The notes below the pieces were generated by a model that was not told where the DNA came from, made no database searches, and saw only the letters and a list, made by a program, of their open reading frames with translations. Made by a program: the position numbers and the translations under genes. A DNA stretch of 64,000 nt from Caprimulgus europaeus (Eukaryota; Chordata; Aves; Caprimulgiformes; Caprimulgidae): positions 53,143,537 to 53,207,536 of the forward strand of contig OU015525.1 of the NCBI GenBank assembly GCA_907165065.1. Reading direction: 5' to 3'. Positions 1 through 12,370 of the stretch are shown in pieces (the stretch's first letter is position 1; every line of letters begins with the position of its first letter).

Positions 1-833
1 AGCTAAAATTTATGGCTCCAATCTAACCGATCCTGTGAACTGCAAACTGACTTTCCCCCCTTGAAACTGGCAGGCCGTGTCCATCTACAGAAAGTCTGGG
101 GTAATCCATGCTGTTATGAGATCCACAGTATCACATGATCCTGGTATGTTACAGTCATCCTAAACCTTCTGCCACTATAGGATCGAGGTAAAGTTCATGT
201 TAACATGGCCAGTGCTGCTCTGTTGAAAAGTTGTCAGGGAAGTTGGAGATGGTTTGTGACATGGAAAGTGACCAATTTCCAGCTTGTTCTTCCACAAGCA
301 ATCTACTCATTTTGGAGCATCAACCATAAAGAATTTCATATGTAGATATAACGAGGATATCATAGAACTGGCAATTTCTTATTCCACTCTCACACTTGTC
401 TAGAGCTGTTGCTGTTAGCTCCTACTCAGAGACAAATGTCCAACACTTCATATGTATTTGACATGAAAAGAGCTGCAGACATGAAGCAGAAACCTGACTG
501 GCTTTGCAACCTCATTTGCAGCAATTTCTCAACCACACAAACTACAAAAAACTATTAAGAAATGGAGATACACAGCCAAGAGAAACCTGCTGTAAAGATG
601 TTCTACACCACTTTGTAAGACACAGCTGGGATTTGTCTAGTAAACCAAGTAGGAAAAAACAGAGGTAAAAGAAAATTTTGTTCAATCTTTTAAGAGAAGC
701 ATCAAAATCCTTTCTTAAAACACTGTCTTGAAAAACAGAGAGCATGTCCGTATTTTTTCCAATACTTTTCTCTGTTTAATCAAGACTTAATGACACTGTA
801 CATTTTGTCATTATATAGTTTGGCTTCAAAGAG
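1..833. other. AT-rich non-coding stretch, nothing recognised
   Basis: I see no gene, RNA or repeat here. The longest open frames are under 70 codons and have no splice or homology support. It is probably intergenic or intronic DNA. Confidence 0.6.
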
Positions 834-892
834 CCATAGAATGTTTTGAATTGGAAGGGGCCTTTAAAGATTGTCTAGTCCAACCCCCAGTG
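834..892 (-). mobile_element. CR1 LINE 3'-tail fragment
   Basis: The plus strand reads 'catagaatg...ttggaaggggcc...gtctagtccaaccccc'. This is the reverse complement of the last roughly 60 bp of an avian CR1 element, the tail that normally ends in gattctatg repeats. The sequence after the cccccag block no longer follows the usual CR1 tail, so the fragment is either short or badly decayed. It has no coding content. CR1 copies are typically 5'-truncated, which fits the short length. Confidence 0.75.
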
Positions 893-3800
893 CTTCCTTA
901 AAGCATGGATTTACTAAATGCTCAACAGGCCTGCTGACTACCACCAGAAAAAGAGAAAGACCGAGATTTAAAAATGGATTAAAGTGATCAGTTTGGAAAG
1001 TGGCTAAAGCTTCCTTTGGGCAAATGCTCACCTATTTTTAAAGCATAATTTGTATCTGCAAAGCACTTCCCAGTTTAGCTAGCCTCTACTGAAGAAAAAC
1101 TACTGCTCCCTACATTGCTGATAAACATGAGAGTCAAGCTTTTTTCAAATCCATTAACCAAAACAGTTGTTAGCAGCCTCCAACTTAAACATGAGCACCC
1201 ATAACCATTTAAATAAAGGGGATTTTTCTGGGTATTGTTCAGTGTTTTTATGCATATTTGTTTGTGCGGGACAAGCAGAAGAAATAGAAGGTGCCACAGA
1301 GAAGCAGAAAATGAAAGACCAAAGCCAAGGGACGCAGCCTGAATAAACATTGAGAATGTAACCCTGAAAGGAATGCAAGGCTACAGCAAAGCCTTAGGAT
1401 TAATGTCATCTGGAAAATGGTCTGGAAATAAGGCCAGAGCGCAAGTTTCCTTCTTTCAAATATGTTTCCTGCTTTCCCGTGTAATAGCTTGGGGTCAGAG
1501 AAGGGTCTCTTTGCTTATTCACACAGAGGACTTTTTGTTATGAGGAAAGAAAAACTTAAGTGATATAGAGCCTTTAAGCAACATAGTACCCTCCTGAAGA
1601 TGCTGTAATAATGTGCGAATTCATTATTGAATTTGGACCATCAACAATTAGGAGCTTGAAATTTACCTTATATATTTCCTGTGGTTTGTTTGTATCAACA
1701 GAACTTCGCAAAACTCATTCATCTTCGTAAGATGACTGGAAGGTAATTACTGCCCCAGCTCTGAAATTATCCTTCCAGCTTTTTCCTTGCTGTGGCTATT
1801 TGCTTGAATAGACACTCTCTAAACACAACAGAGAAATTAATGCATGATATTATTGCAAACATTTGCTGCACTCATTTCTTTAAAGCATGGGTGGGTCAAA
1901 ATTAGGTAGCCTACAACAGAGCTAAATATAAATTAGTTTTTGAAAAACAATGCATGGCATAAACATTCAAGGTCAGAGCTTGAATGAAAGGTTATACTCC
2001 CAAGGCAAGACTTTTACAATCCTAACAACTCTTTATTGACACTGGGATTTTAATGAGACAGAATCTTGTGTAAACTAAGAAAGATGTGGACAACAACGAC
2101 CCTGCCATTAATATATCAGATATGATACAATTTTATGTATGTGGGGGATGCTGGTGAAAAGACAATATGACAGGATGAAGTCTATTTGCCTTTCAATCTG
2201 TTTATATTATTCTGTTTGGCTATTGTTTCAAGTGATGACAAACTTAGTCTTGTCATGGCTGAATAAGTATTCAGTGGGACTACTCCTTTATAACAAATTA
2301 TGATTCAAATTTTGTGCTTGGCTGAAAATGAGCAATTAATCATGGTGGTCATTTGTCACAGGCTCTGTAACTCTGGAAAAACAAATCTTCATATTCAAAG
2401 AGGTATGGAGTCTGCTTATACATGTTAGCTGTTTCCACTTATATGTTTTGACAATTATGCCATTCTTTTTTTCTTTTTTCATATGGTAAAGAGCACTGGG
2501 AATCCAGTAGCTGTGGGGTGAGGTGAATCATGAACTCTGTCCTTTCAGTATGTACTGTAATAATGAGAAAAAAGAACCCTCATATTTTTTCTCTCCATGG
2601 TGTTACAATGTGCTTGAAAATGTGGTGAGAAAGCCATTGAAGTGGGCACTTCCAGCTAAAAGAACAGTTCTTTAAACATGTGAAGTTTGATTTACTATAA
2701 ATAATTGTTCCAACATACAGGTCTCTGAAGATCTGAATCAAGTGCTATTCCCGATTTGGGAAATATTTTCAGGAGCTTGTTATTTTCAGCTAGTAAGGAA
2801 TTGAAAACAAGGGTGGAAAAGAGGTGAGGATCTTATAAGAAATCTTGACAATAACTTTCTTTTGTTATCCTGCACAAATGCTTTACAAAAGCACACAGGG
2901 GAAAGCTGCAGTTTAGAGAAAAAGGACTTAACTAGCATGCGGCTGAAAGGAAAAGGAAACAACTGTATTGGATTCAGCTCTTGCATACTTTCATTGCACT
3001 CACAGCTGCACTGTATCAAATATAAATTTACCTTGGTGTGAATGAGAGAAGGCTTAGATGTTTTGGAAACCAGAAGCAGACTAGGTTGTTATAAAAACCA
3101 GATGCTGAAACACTGGGAGCTTAGAACCTGTTTTGTTTGAATGGACCTCCTCACTGTCAAAAGTAAGAATGCTTTGCTTGTTCTCTTGCTTTAAGATAAC
3201 ACCTGAATTTGTAAGTAATACACTCGCTCAAGTGGAGCTCCTTGCTTCCAATTAGCGTGGGCCCTGGTTCAGGTGAGGCTGGGCCAGGTGTCCTCCAGAG
3301 GTCCCTTACAGCTTCAGTTATGCTATAATCCTGTGGGTTTTGGCCATTGCTTTATGTAAGGAAAATGGCAGAGTTTGATGGCAATTCTGATGTGATTGGT
3401 AGACTTATTTTTTACTACATCAGAGAAGGAACAAACTCATGCTTCTTTTTCTTTCTTTTTTTATTAATATGCATTGAGATGTGTAAGGATTTTTATGTCT
3501 TCTGCACTTTTTGGCTGCTATATTTTAAAACTTCTGAATTTTCATTTGGTAGGCAGTGATATTACTATTGTTAGCCAATATGTAACCATACCTAAATTAT
3601 TATTTTTACTGCTCCAGTACTAAATTTGGCCTAACCCATTTAAGTCATTTTTAGAGACAGATTTGCATTTGAGCTGATTATGTGAATGCCAAGTTTCAGC
3701 CTACAATGACTGAAAACAGCTGAATAGTGAAAGTGACACTCTTTATAACGGAAACAGCTCCTGACCCTCCATGACAGCTCTGTGAATATGATAATACAAT

Positions 3801-4266
3801 CATTTGAGGATGTTCAATCTTGCTCACAGTTATTACTACGTAGGTTCCTAATTTGTTGCCTTCCTCCATCATCAGAACATGTCCTGCAGCTCACAGTTTT
3901 ATGTTCCTGAATTTTACTTCTGTCTGTTTCCTCTGAGTGATATCTTGTGAAGGGCCACAATGTTTATAATATCACTTGTATTTATTTTCAGAGGGCTACA
4001 CTCTGCCTTTGCGCATAGCCTTCAGACAGAGATGCTGTAATATGTTGTGCCATAACAAGGATAGCCTTAGGAAGTAATGTGCTTCAGACATTCCAATGAA
4101 GCACATTTTCCCTTGTATTTCCCTTTATCTGGCTAGTAAGTTGCTATTAGGCTATGTAGTAATGAGTTGGTCCAGTCCTTAAATCTGTGCTGATCAGTGC
4201 ATGTATGTGTGTGTATATCCATACAGAAGCATTTTGGGGATTTTGGAGTCCCCTCCCTTTTTTATC
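893..4266. other. Non-coding stretch, nothing recognised
   Basis: About 3.4 kb of AT-rich DNA with no recognisable gene or repeat family. Open frames reach about 90 codons (for example 1075-1350 minus). They are low-complexity and hydrophobic, with no convincing splice context, so I treat them as chance. Confidence 0.55.
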
Positions 4267-4267
4267 T

Positions 4268-4322
<55 letters not shown>
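4267..4322. repeat. (TTTA)14 tetranucleotide microsatellite
   Basis: Fourteen uninterrupted copies of ttta, 56 bp, with no imperfect unit inside. The flanks are 'ccctttttatc' on the left and 'taatttcttattc' on the right. Overlapping plus-strand frames through it read as repeated Phe-Ile-Tyr-Leu and are artefacts. The perfect array suggests it is young or still changing length. No A-rich retroposon tail is evident next to it. Confidence 0.97.
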
Positions 4323-6277
4323 TAATTTCTTATTCTCTCTGGTTCTACATGTTCTCATTCACTCCTGTGGAAGTGAGTTTGAGCTCTGGAGAAGGCAGGC
4401 TCAAGTTCACAGTCACAGTCCCCATGATCCTTGCCAAGTATTTGTCTCACACCAGGGCTCTAATTTACAAGAAGCAATGGACAATTTTGTCTCAGGAAGT
4501 CTGATGAAAAGCTCCAATCCTGGCATATTTAGTCCAAAGGGCAAAATGTCAAAGTCACCAATGTGTTTCATGAACTGCATAGTCTATCATTTCTCCTGAA
4601 GCACATCAATAAGATATTTTTTGTACTTGAAGCATTTCCTCCCTCTCCTTAAAAAAACAAAAAAATAAAGAAAAAAGAATGTATTTTGGGGAATATCTTT
4701 ATTATTTTTCTAAACCAGATCCTGAATTTTAAACCTACGTGCTCCCTTACCCATTAATATGTGCATGGTGAACAGGTTTAAAGCATATGGTATTGAAAGA
4801 CTTCACATAAAATATACATCCATTTATCCATAACCCTGGGTGTGTAACATTTATTCATGTTTACCTGTGGAAGGGAGGAAAGGAAGTAAAGAGCTGAAGA
4901 AAAGGAAAGGCCTCTGTACTCTCTAGTGTTGAGTGTAGATCTGGTACTCAACATACTTAAAATTAAAAAAAGGCAAAAAAACCCAACCAAACAAACAAAC
5001 TTTGGGTAAAATAACTAGCTTTATCCAGGAGTTTTACTCATCCTTTAATGTCCCCTTGGTTTTGGGACTCCCAACACAACATGGATTTATTTTTGAGGGG
5101 AAAATAAAGAAATACGTACATAAAACTTTGGAATATCTTTGTATGTATGATCTTTATTAATGGTTGGGTTTCTCGTGTCTAAATTTACAGTCTTTAATGA
5201 CCCAGTCTGATTTTCTGGGGTCATACCAATTTTCTAGCCAAGAAATCTTGACCTGCGAGTTATTGACATCTGTAATTGAATGGGATGGGACAGCCTTAAG
5301 AGTACTTGACCAATTGGCTCTGCTGTAACTTTTACAAAGCCTTTGGTTTAGCCTTGTTAGACATTTTGTGCTTCAGATTTTATACACTGTTTGAAGTGTC
5401 TCTTTATACATTATTCATGTTCCCATCAGCACAATATTGAATTTTGGCATCCTTCCAAGGATTGGTAACATTCATTCCAAAATGAGACTGAAAGGAAAGG
5501 AGGGATAAAAAGATTATATTTCTGATTTTTTGCTCAAATTTATCTGACCATTGACCTACTTTATTTTCTTAAATAGCATGAGAGATAAAAGTGGATTGAT
5601 GAAATAATTTCTGCAGAGCAAGTAAAATTAAATGGAGGGAATACAATCTTAAGGAGACTGGGACAAATTCAGCATTGGGATTATGCCAGCCAGGGGTATT
5701 ATAGATTTTATTGGAGTTTTTTTATGGCAGAAACTGAACAGGTAGATTTGTATTAGTAAAAAGCTGCTATGATCTTTCAAATCCTAAGTCTTGGGCAGTG
5801 CTGCAAGGGGCAGACAAAAATTGAAGTGGTGATGTTTTGGCAGTGGCACAAGCCTTGTAAGCACAGCTTTATTATGCTCCTTCAAGAAATTCTGCATTAA
5901 GCCCCAGATGCAGTAAGTTCTGATGTTAATAGAAAGCTAATCCTTATCTTCAAGGATAAACCATAAAGGAATGTTAATACTGATGTCTCCCCTCCATGAG
6001 GATAACATTCGCATTTTTCCTTTACCAGTAGAGAATATCTCCTCCTGCAGCTTTGGCAGATACGACACCACAGAGCACAGTATTCTTCTAGCTTGTGCTA
6101 GAAGTGCCTCTCCACTGATTTGACAATATTAATCAAAAAGTCAGTGGAAGGTAAATGATCTTGTCAAAGTTGGTACAAAGTACCTTCATGCTACTGTTCT
6201 GATCTATTTGGATTACCTGCTATGGACAAGAAACCTGTGCCTTTTCATGACATTTAGCAAAACAACAACATGAAATA
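4323..6277. other. Non-coding stretch, nothing recognised
   Basis: AT-rich DNA between the microsatellite and the first large CR1 copy. It has several short A runs (around 4650-4680 and 4965-5000) but no gene, known repeat or long frame that I can support. Confidence 0.55.
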
Positions 6278-7106
6278 CCTAGACAGGCTAGAGAGTTGGG
6301 CAGAGAGAAACCTAGTGAAATTCAACAAGGGCAAGTGTAAATTACTGCATCTGGGGAAGAACAACCCCATGTATCAGTATACATGGGTTGGAGGCTAACG
6401 TGTTGGAGAGCAGCTCTGTGGAAAAGGACCTGGGAGTCCTGGTGGACAGCAGGCTGGCCATGAGCCAACAGTGTGCCCTCACAGCCAAGAAGGTCAATGG
6501 CATCCTGGGACGCTTTAAGAAGAGTGGCCAGCAGATTGAGGGAGATTATCCTCCCCCTCTACTCAGCCCTGGTGAGGCCTCACCTGGAGTATTGTGTCCA
6601 GTTCTGGACCCTGCAGTTCAAGAAGGACAGGGAACTGCTTGAGAGAGTCCAGCGCAGGGCCACTAAGATAATTAAGGGACTGGAGCATCTACCATATGAG
6701 GAAAGGCTGAGAGCTGGGTCTGTTTAGCTTGGAGAAGAGGAGGCTGAGGGAGGATCTCATCAATACTTATAAATATCTAAAGGGTGAGTGACAGGAGTAT
6801 GGGATCAGACTCTTCCCAGTGCTGTCCAGTGACAGGACAAGGGGCAATGGTCACAAACTGGAAAACAGGAGGTTCAACCTAAACATAAGGAAATACTTCT
6901 TTACTGTAAGAGTGACAGAACACTGGAACAGGCTGCCCAGACAGGTTGTGGAGTCTCTGTCTCTGGAGACATTCAAAACCCGCCTGGACGTGTTCCTGTA
7001 AGATCTACTCTAGGTCAACCTCCTCTGGCAGGGCAGTTGGACTAGATTAAATTCAGAATTTCCTTCCAACCCTTACCATTCTGTGATTATGTGATTCTCT
7101 GATTTG
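6278..7106 (+). mobile_element. CR1 LINE, 3' portion with decayed ORF2 end
   Basis: About 830 bp of a 5'-truncated CR1 non-LTR retrotransposon in plus orientation. It encodes the part of ORF2 downstream of the reverse-transcriptase core, then the 3' UTR, and stops at the 3' tail ('ttccttccaaccc', then ctgtgattatgtgattctctga). The typical CR1 protein blocks fall in three frames: 'EKDLGVLVDS' and 'SQQCAL' near 6421-6480, '[13 protein letters not shown]' and '[11 protein letters not shown]' near 6565-6670, and '[12 protein letters not shown]' and '[15 protein letters not shown]' near 6822-6955. At least two frameshifts and a stop near 6725 separate them, so the copy is dead. No target-site duplication is expected for CR1. 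Confidence 0.95.
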
Positions 7107-8419
7107 TTTGGACTTCAGTGGAGTGAGAAGCCAACTAACTGTGCGCTCAAACCAAGTACTACAGGGGCAAATTAAAAAATTATCAGCCACACTGATGATT
7201 GTTGTGTTTGCTCTATAAATCTTCCCCTTGCTCAGTGGGACAGCCAGGCCACAACTGCTCAGAGCAATGAAGGGAAGCATGATCAGTGTTCACCTCCACC
7301 CAAAGGTGCCAACATTGTCTAGAGACTGTCAAAATTAGTAACACTGAGCAACAGTGAACAGGGTATTATTTTTTTGTTGTTATTTAGCAGGATTTCCAAA
7401 AGGTTGAGATAGAGGTATGTGTAATGAATGGGAACATTCTATAATTACACTGGGATAGATATATAATTATCACACCTTGGAATCCAAGCCAAACTGGGTA
7501 ATATATTTTGGAATTAATATTTTTTTCTATACATTTCACATTCTTAAAGTTACAGCTCTTCCTCAGAAGATTAGCTATCTTAAAGATGAGACGCTCAAGA
7601 AGATATCCAGCTGACATGGTACTGCCTTTAGATACATATTTCTCCTGTTCATCCACTAGCAGCATTTGCAGAGAAAAATAATAATCAGATATCATCAGAA
7701 CTGGTGACTGTTACATTTATGTTGATAAACTAGAGTAACTCATGTTTTGGTTAGTCAGAAGTATCACTGAAATGGATTGCAGAAAGAACCAATGCAATTA
7801 TAAATTGTTTTTTCTCAGCAATGCTGACTTGGGATTAGAAGGTAACTATTCTTACTTCCAGAGTAGGAAATTCTTGGCATTTAAATTTTCAGGCACCTTC
7901 TCCTATATCAAAGAGACTAAATAGAACACACAGAATAAAAATCTGTGTCTCATCCTCATTAGAGATTACTTTTTCCCTTTCACTGAGAGCTGACCAAGAG
8001 AAGAGCTGCATGCCTTGAATTAGAGTTCCTCACTGCTACCAAGCAATGCCTTCTGAATGCTTTGCTCTATGTGGTATCCTTAACTTTGGTGCTGTTACCA
8101 CCATTTTCCAGAGATTGTTTTTAGTCTGTCTTTTTAACTTTCAAAATTTGTCTTTTCTCCAGGCTCTTATGGAAGACTGGTTTGAGAGACAAACAGCCTT
8201 CAGCTTATTTTTCTTCATAATAACTCTTAAATATTTATGTGCTGAATTGTGATGAGCTGTCCTTTCTATATTGCATATTACTGGTTATTTTAATTCGTGA
8301 GATGGGATTCAGAGCAGAGAGGTGCTTCTGGAAGTTTTTATAGTTCTAAATATATAAATGAGACAGATAAGATTTTGTCTTTTCATCTGCCTTTTCAGCA
8401 AGTGCGTTTCTTTCTCTAC
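7107..8419. other. Non-coding stretch, nothing recognised
   Basis: AT-rich DNA with chance-length frames only (the longest is 103 codons at 7384-7695 minus). No repeat family or gene recognised. Confidence 0.5.
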
Positions 8420-8446
8420 TTTTTTTTTTTTTTTTTTTTTTTTTTT
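8420..8446. repeat. T27 homopolymer tract
   Basis: An uninterrupted run of 27 thymines between 'ctctac' and 'gcggggtcc'. Seen on the minus strand it is a poly-A run, but I could not recognise a retroposed body upstream of it (higher coordinates on the minus strand). Homopolymers this long are prone to length errors in assemblies. Confidence 0.95.
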
Positions 8447-9157
8447 GCGGGGTCCAGCTACCTCAGTGATAGACAACACGTGAATCAGATAAAATCATAG
8501 TCATAGTATTCTCTTTTGTGAGAAGAATAAAACAGAATTGAGAAGCTACTCTCCTTTTTCATTTGTTTTCTTTGTGAGTCTGGAACACAAATATTTTCTT
8601 CAGAATTATACGGACAGTAGTTCTTAGCTATTTTCAAAATAACTCCTAAGAAGTTCTGTTTCTTTGGCTTCTCCACATCCTGCGTCCTTCCCATAATTAG
8701 AGCATGAGAAAGCCTCTTAAAAATGTGTCTCAGCAACAAGAGTTTTACCTTTTGGTTTTTACCTTCCTCCATTCCCAAGCTGTTGTGATTTTCACTAACC
8801 TCAAATATTTGCTTTTTGTAAAAAAACAAGAAAGATTGCAGATGTGTGCAGAAAATATGATCAGCTTAACCTTTCCAGTATAAATGCAACATGAAATAAA
8901 GGTTTCAAATATCAGCTTAATAATCATGAAAATTTCAGCTTTCTTTGATGTCTAAGGGTCAGATTCTGCAAAGACATGTAAACCTGGAACAGCATTAGAA
9001 TCATGTACTATTGATAATGCCTTTGAGTTGAGCAAATGAGTTGGTCAAATACTGGCCAAAAATTCTTACCAAATAACTAAAAATATCAATGTAACATTCA
9101 TTACATTCTTCAAAAGTTGTGGTGAAAAATGTATTACTTTGTCTTTTTTTTTTTTAT
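8447..9157. other. Non-coding stretch with an unconvincing 114-codon frame
   Basis: Contains an open frame on the minus strand (8485-8829) rich in Lys, Ser and Phe. Its length is within what AT-rich DNA produces by chance, I recognise no domain, and I found no matching splice acceptor. I regard it as non-coding. Confidence 0.45.
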
Positions 9158-9232
9158 GCTCCAGCATGGGGATTGGACTAGATCATCTTTCGAGGTCCCT
9201 TCCAATCCCTGACATTCTGTGATTCTGTGTGT
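9158..9232 (+). mobile_element. CR1 LINE 3'-tail fragment
   Basis: The sequence 'gctccagcatggggattggactagatcat' runs into 'tcgaggtcccttccaatcc', then gacattctgtgattctgtg. This is the terminal 75 bp of an avian CR1 element. It is nearly identical, base for base, to the tail of the minus-strand copy at 34606, so both belong to the same subfamily. A T12 run (9144-9155) sits directly before it. Confidence 0.9.
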
Positions 9233-12200
9233 GTTGTAAACTCCGTTTTCTCTTCCTTCCTTTTTTTTTCCCTATTTTTCTATTTTTCTTCTGAAAAAGT
9301 CAGGTAAAGAACATGAAAAGTGATTATTTTTTTGAATGCCTTAAAAAATGGGCACTTTTTTCTTTATTAAAAGATCTTTTTAATAAAAACATAACGTTTG
9401 AACCATTAATGTTACCTGGTCTTGTCAGGATTAATCCTTAAGATACTTGAGAAGAAAAATTAGCTTGTGACTGAGGCATAGGTCTATTAAAGCTCATCGT
9501 GTAGTCTTGAGGAAGTCATACTGTTTGCCTGATGCCTACATGCTAATAGATACCTAGACTTCTCAGAGGTTGGGTGATATGTTTGAAAAGATCTTCTGAG
9601 ATCCTGAGATGGAAAGATCTACAGCACTGTGAAGTATTATTATTTCTTGAAGTTATATGCAAATAAACACAGGAGACAAATCTTCTAGTAGATTAGAAAA
9701 CAACTAGAAGTTAAGGTTCATTCCCTGAGCTGTTTAACCATGGCTTTGCTTCTCTTTTTTTTTTTTTTTCAACAATTACAAAATGATGAAGTGCTAATTC
9801 TACCACAGGGAACTTTGAGTTTTCATACCGAAAGATCTTTATTCACATCTTTTTGTAAGTAGAGAGTCAGGGAATATTGTGCGTTGGTAGCACAGACTCA
9901 CTGTGCTTTGCACTGGTGAAAGCCCTGATGCAGTAATTATGTCCTTTGGAGAACAGCAGACCTTGGGAATTGCCATACACTAGCTGTTCTTTAGAAACTG
10001 TGGTTCCATTACAAGCACTAAAATCCACCAATGCATGTGTATTGAGAGAGTGTCTGCTTATCCATCCAGCTTAATTCCTCTGCAAGAAAGTCAGTGTTTT
10101 TGCAATATTTTCTACGCCTTAGTTATCTACAGAAAGAGGAGCACAATCTAGTTTCAAAACGTGTTTTGCCCGTGCATTGGGAAACCCTCAATATTTCTTT
10201 CTTCATTTTTTTGACTGAGCATGTGGAATGGGATACAATATGACCCATAAACAGTTTCATTCAAGTAGAGGTGGATCACTGGCTCAGTTGCTATAGCCTG
10301 GACTTTATTGGACAGTGCACTGGTTCATCAAGAATAGTATCTAAAGGAGAATTAAGTATTATCTAATGTCAGTGTGTTAGGAACTTAGAGATAAAGCTTA
10401 TAGCCAGAGTTATTTGCTATAGGTATTAAAAACCAGTACTATTTAAATATTTAAAGACATCTTATTGAAAACAGTGTACAATAATATCAGAGAGAAAAGT
10501 AATTTAAAAAGTCTTAGGGAAGTGGATGTATAAATATGGCTAGGATAGCAGAGTAAGGTAACACAAAGTCTCCAGCCATATGAGTGCTTCTTTCTTTAAC
10601 AGTCCTCAGTTTTATTTGAGACCTAGAATAATATGTTTAATGAGCTCCTGTGTGTATAGTGAAACATTAAGACACACATTTATTGAAGAAAGGTGGCTGA
10701 GGAGCCAAAGGTGTAGCATATGTAGGATTAGCCTGTCCTGGATTTGTGCCAGTTTTTGGTTTTGTTGAGTTCAAAAGCATTTGGATTAGAAATAGTTTGG
10801 TACCTTTATTTGTCATAAGCTACCTGGGAGAAAGATTTTTAATGAGTTAAGTGCTGCTTAGAGCTAAGACACCTCAGACTTAGGTTTTTATATGGCTCTG
10901 TCACAAGCAAAGCTAAAATATTGCACCAAATGAAGAGAAACAGAAAGACCATTTTCTCTGCCTCATCCTCTGGGAAGAGTGTGTCTCTATATGGCACTTT
11001 CTGTTCCTCTCCTTTACCAGCATTTGTTTTCTGAGAGGATCTTCTGTGTTTCACCCTTACCTTATAATGTTTGATAGTCAATCTAAATAAAATAAAAAAG
11101 CAATGGGGTTTATAATAGCATCATTTGGTAGAAGCTGGAAGCAAAACAGAACTGTGCAAAATACAGCTCCTTCAAGATCAAAATGTGTGAAGAACGTCTG
11201 CTGAAAATTAACATTAAAAGTGTTCAAGCAGGAGAGAACAAGAATGCTTCTGATTTAGGGATCAATTCTGAACAGCATGTGGCCGTCTGAAGAGGTGGAG
11301 GTTCAAGAAACTTTAGAGAAGGAGAATCAAATATTTGTGCTTAATTTATGCTGCTGCTAAGAACCAATTGAAGTTCTGTGGAACATCTATATTTTAGCTA
11401 CAGAAATGAAGGATGTAGAAGAAATGGTTACATCAGCTCATTGGTTGCCCAACCCGGTGTGCGGAGAACCTGAGCTCTGAATTGTAACAATAGTTATCAG
11501 TGAGTCTGTAACATAAAATAAATAAGCCTGAAAAGCATTAAGAAAAAACATATTCCTGAGGATCCTCTAATTCAGTTGCATAAGAAGGATATCTGATTTC
11601 TTCTTTCTTAATTACTACCTGATGCCAGTAAGGCATGTGTTTGTGCGTGTGTGTGTATAATTATGCATATATAAAATAGATTGCTTGGACTCTATTTGGC
11701 AACAGTTTATATAATCATTCAAATACAATTGTTCTTGCCTTTCAGCAAGTAATAATAAACCAGTGGTTGCTTCATATCATCATTAGACTGTGTTAAATCT
11801 GGACATAAGAAAATGGAGTGAGTGCAATGTCATCTCCCTGTGCTTATAAACTTAGAGTGTGCTCAGCTCTGAAGAGAAGCTCATAGTTTTAAGCCTCAGT
11901 TTGGCACCTGGAGACCCTGTGGGCTCTGTCCCTTTGGATTTTGTCTGTGTGCATGCTGCATTTAATTGTACTTTGCATTAAAATTTGTACTTTGGGGTCA
12001 GTAGTCTGCCCTTTTGACATAAGTGTGTGTTAAATGAGAAAACAAATAAATCTGTTGGTAGAACCTATCTTTTTCTAATCGGGAGATTTGAACAGCCACA
12101 GGTTTTCAGGGTTTTTTTTAATCAACTCTTCAGAAATCTTAGTTGGTTCCTTATTTATTCTTGGTGAAAAAAAAATGGCAGGGCTCTCTTTTGGTTCTGC

Positions 12201-12370
12201 TTGAACATTCAGATGAGTCTTGACAATTACTTGATAAAAGAGAAAAATCCTTACTGCACTTCTGAGAGAAGACACAATATGACATGGCCCCTATCTTGAT
12301 GTACTTGCTGTTTACATTATAAACATGATAAATCAACCCAGAGCAGCAAACAGAAGGCAAAAAAGCATGA
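9233..12370. other. Non-coding stretch with a small palindrome
   Basis: No gene recognised. A near-perfect inverted repeat lies at 9363-9387 (tttattaaaagatc, then ttttTAATAAA with one extra T). A T-run lies near 9755-9769, and a (GT)n-rich patch near 11639-11658 reads tttgtgcgtgtgtgtgtata. Confidence 0.5.

Noticed and set aside
4187-4599. Two plus-strand frames of 105 and 132 codons
   Set aside because: Their length comes from translating the (TTTA)14 microsatellite as Phe-Ile-Tyr-Leu repeats.
8485-8829. 114-codon minus-strand frame
   Set aside because: Lys/Ser/Phe-rich, as AT-rich DNA gives by chance, with no acceptor before it and no known domain.
9363-9387. Near-perfect AT-rich palindrome
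   Set aside because: Short and AT-rich. Such inverted repeats are common by chance and no flanking structure supports a function.
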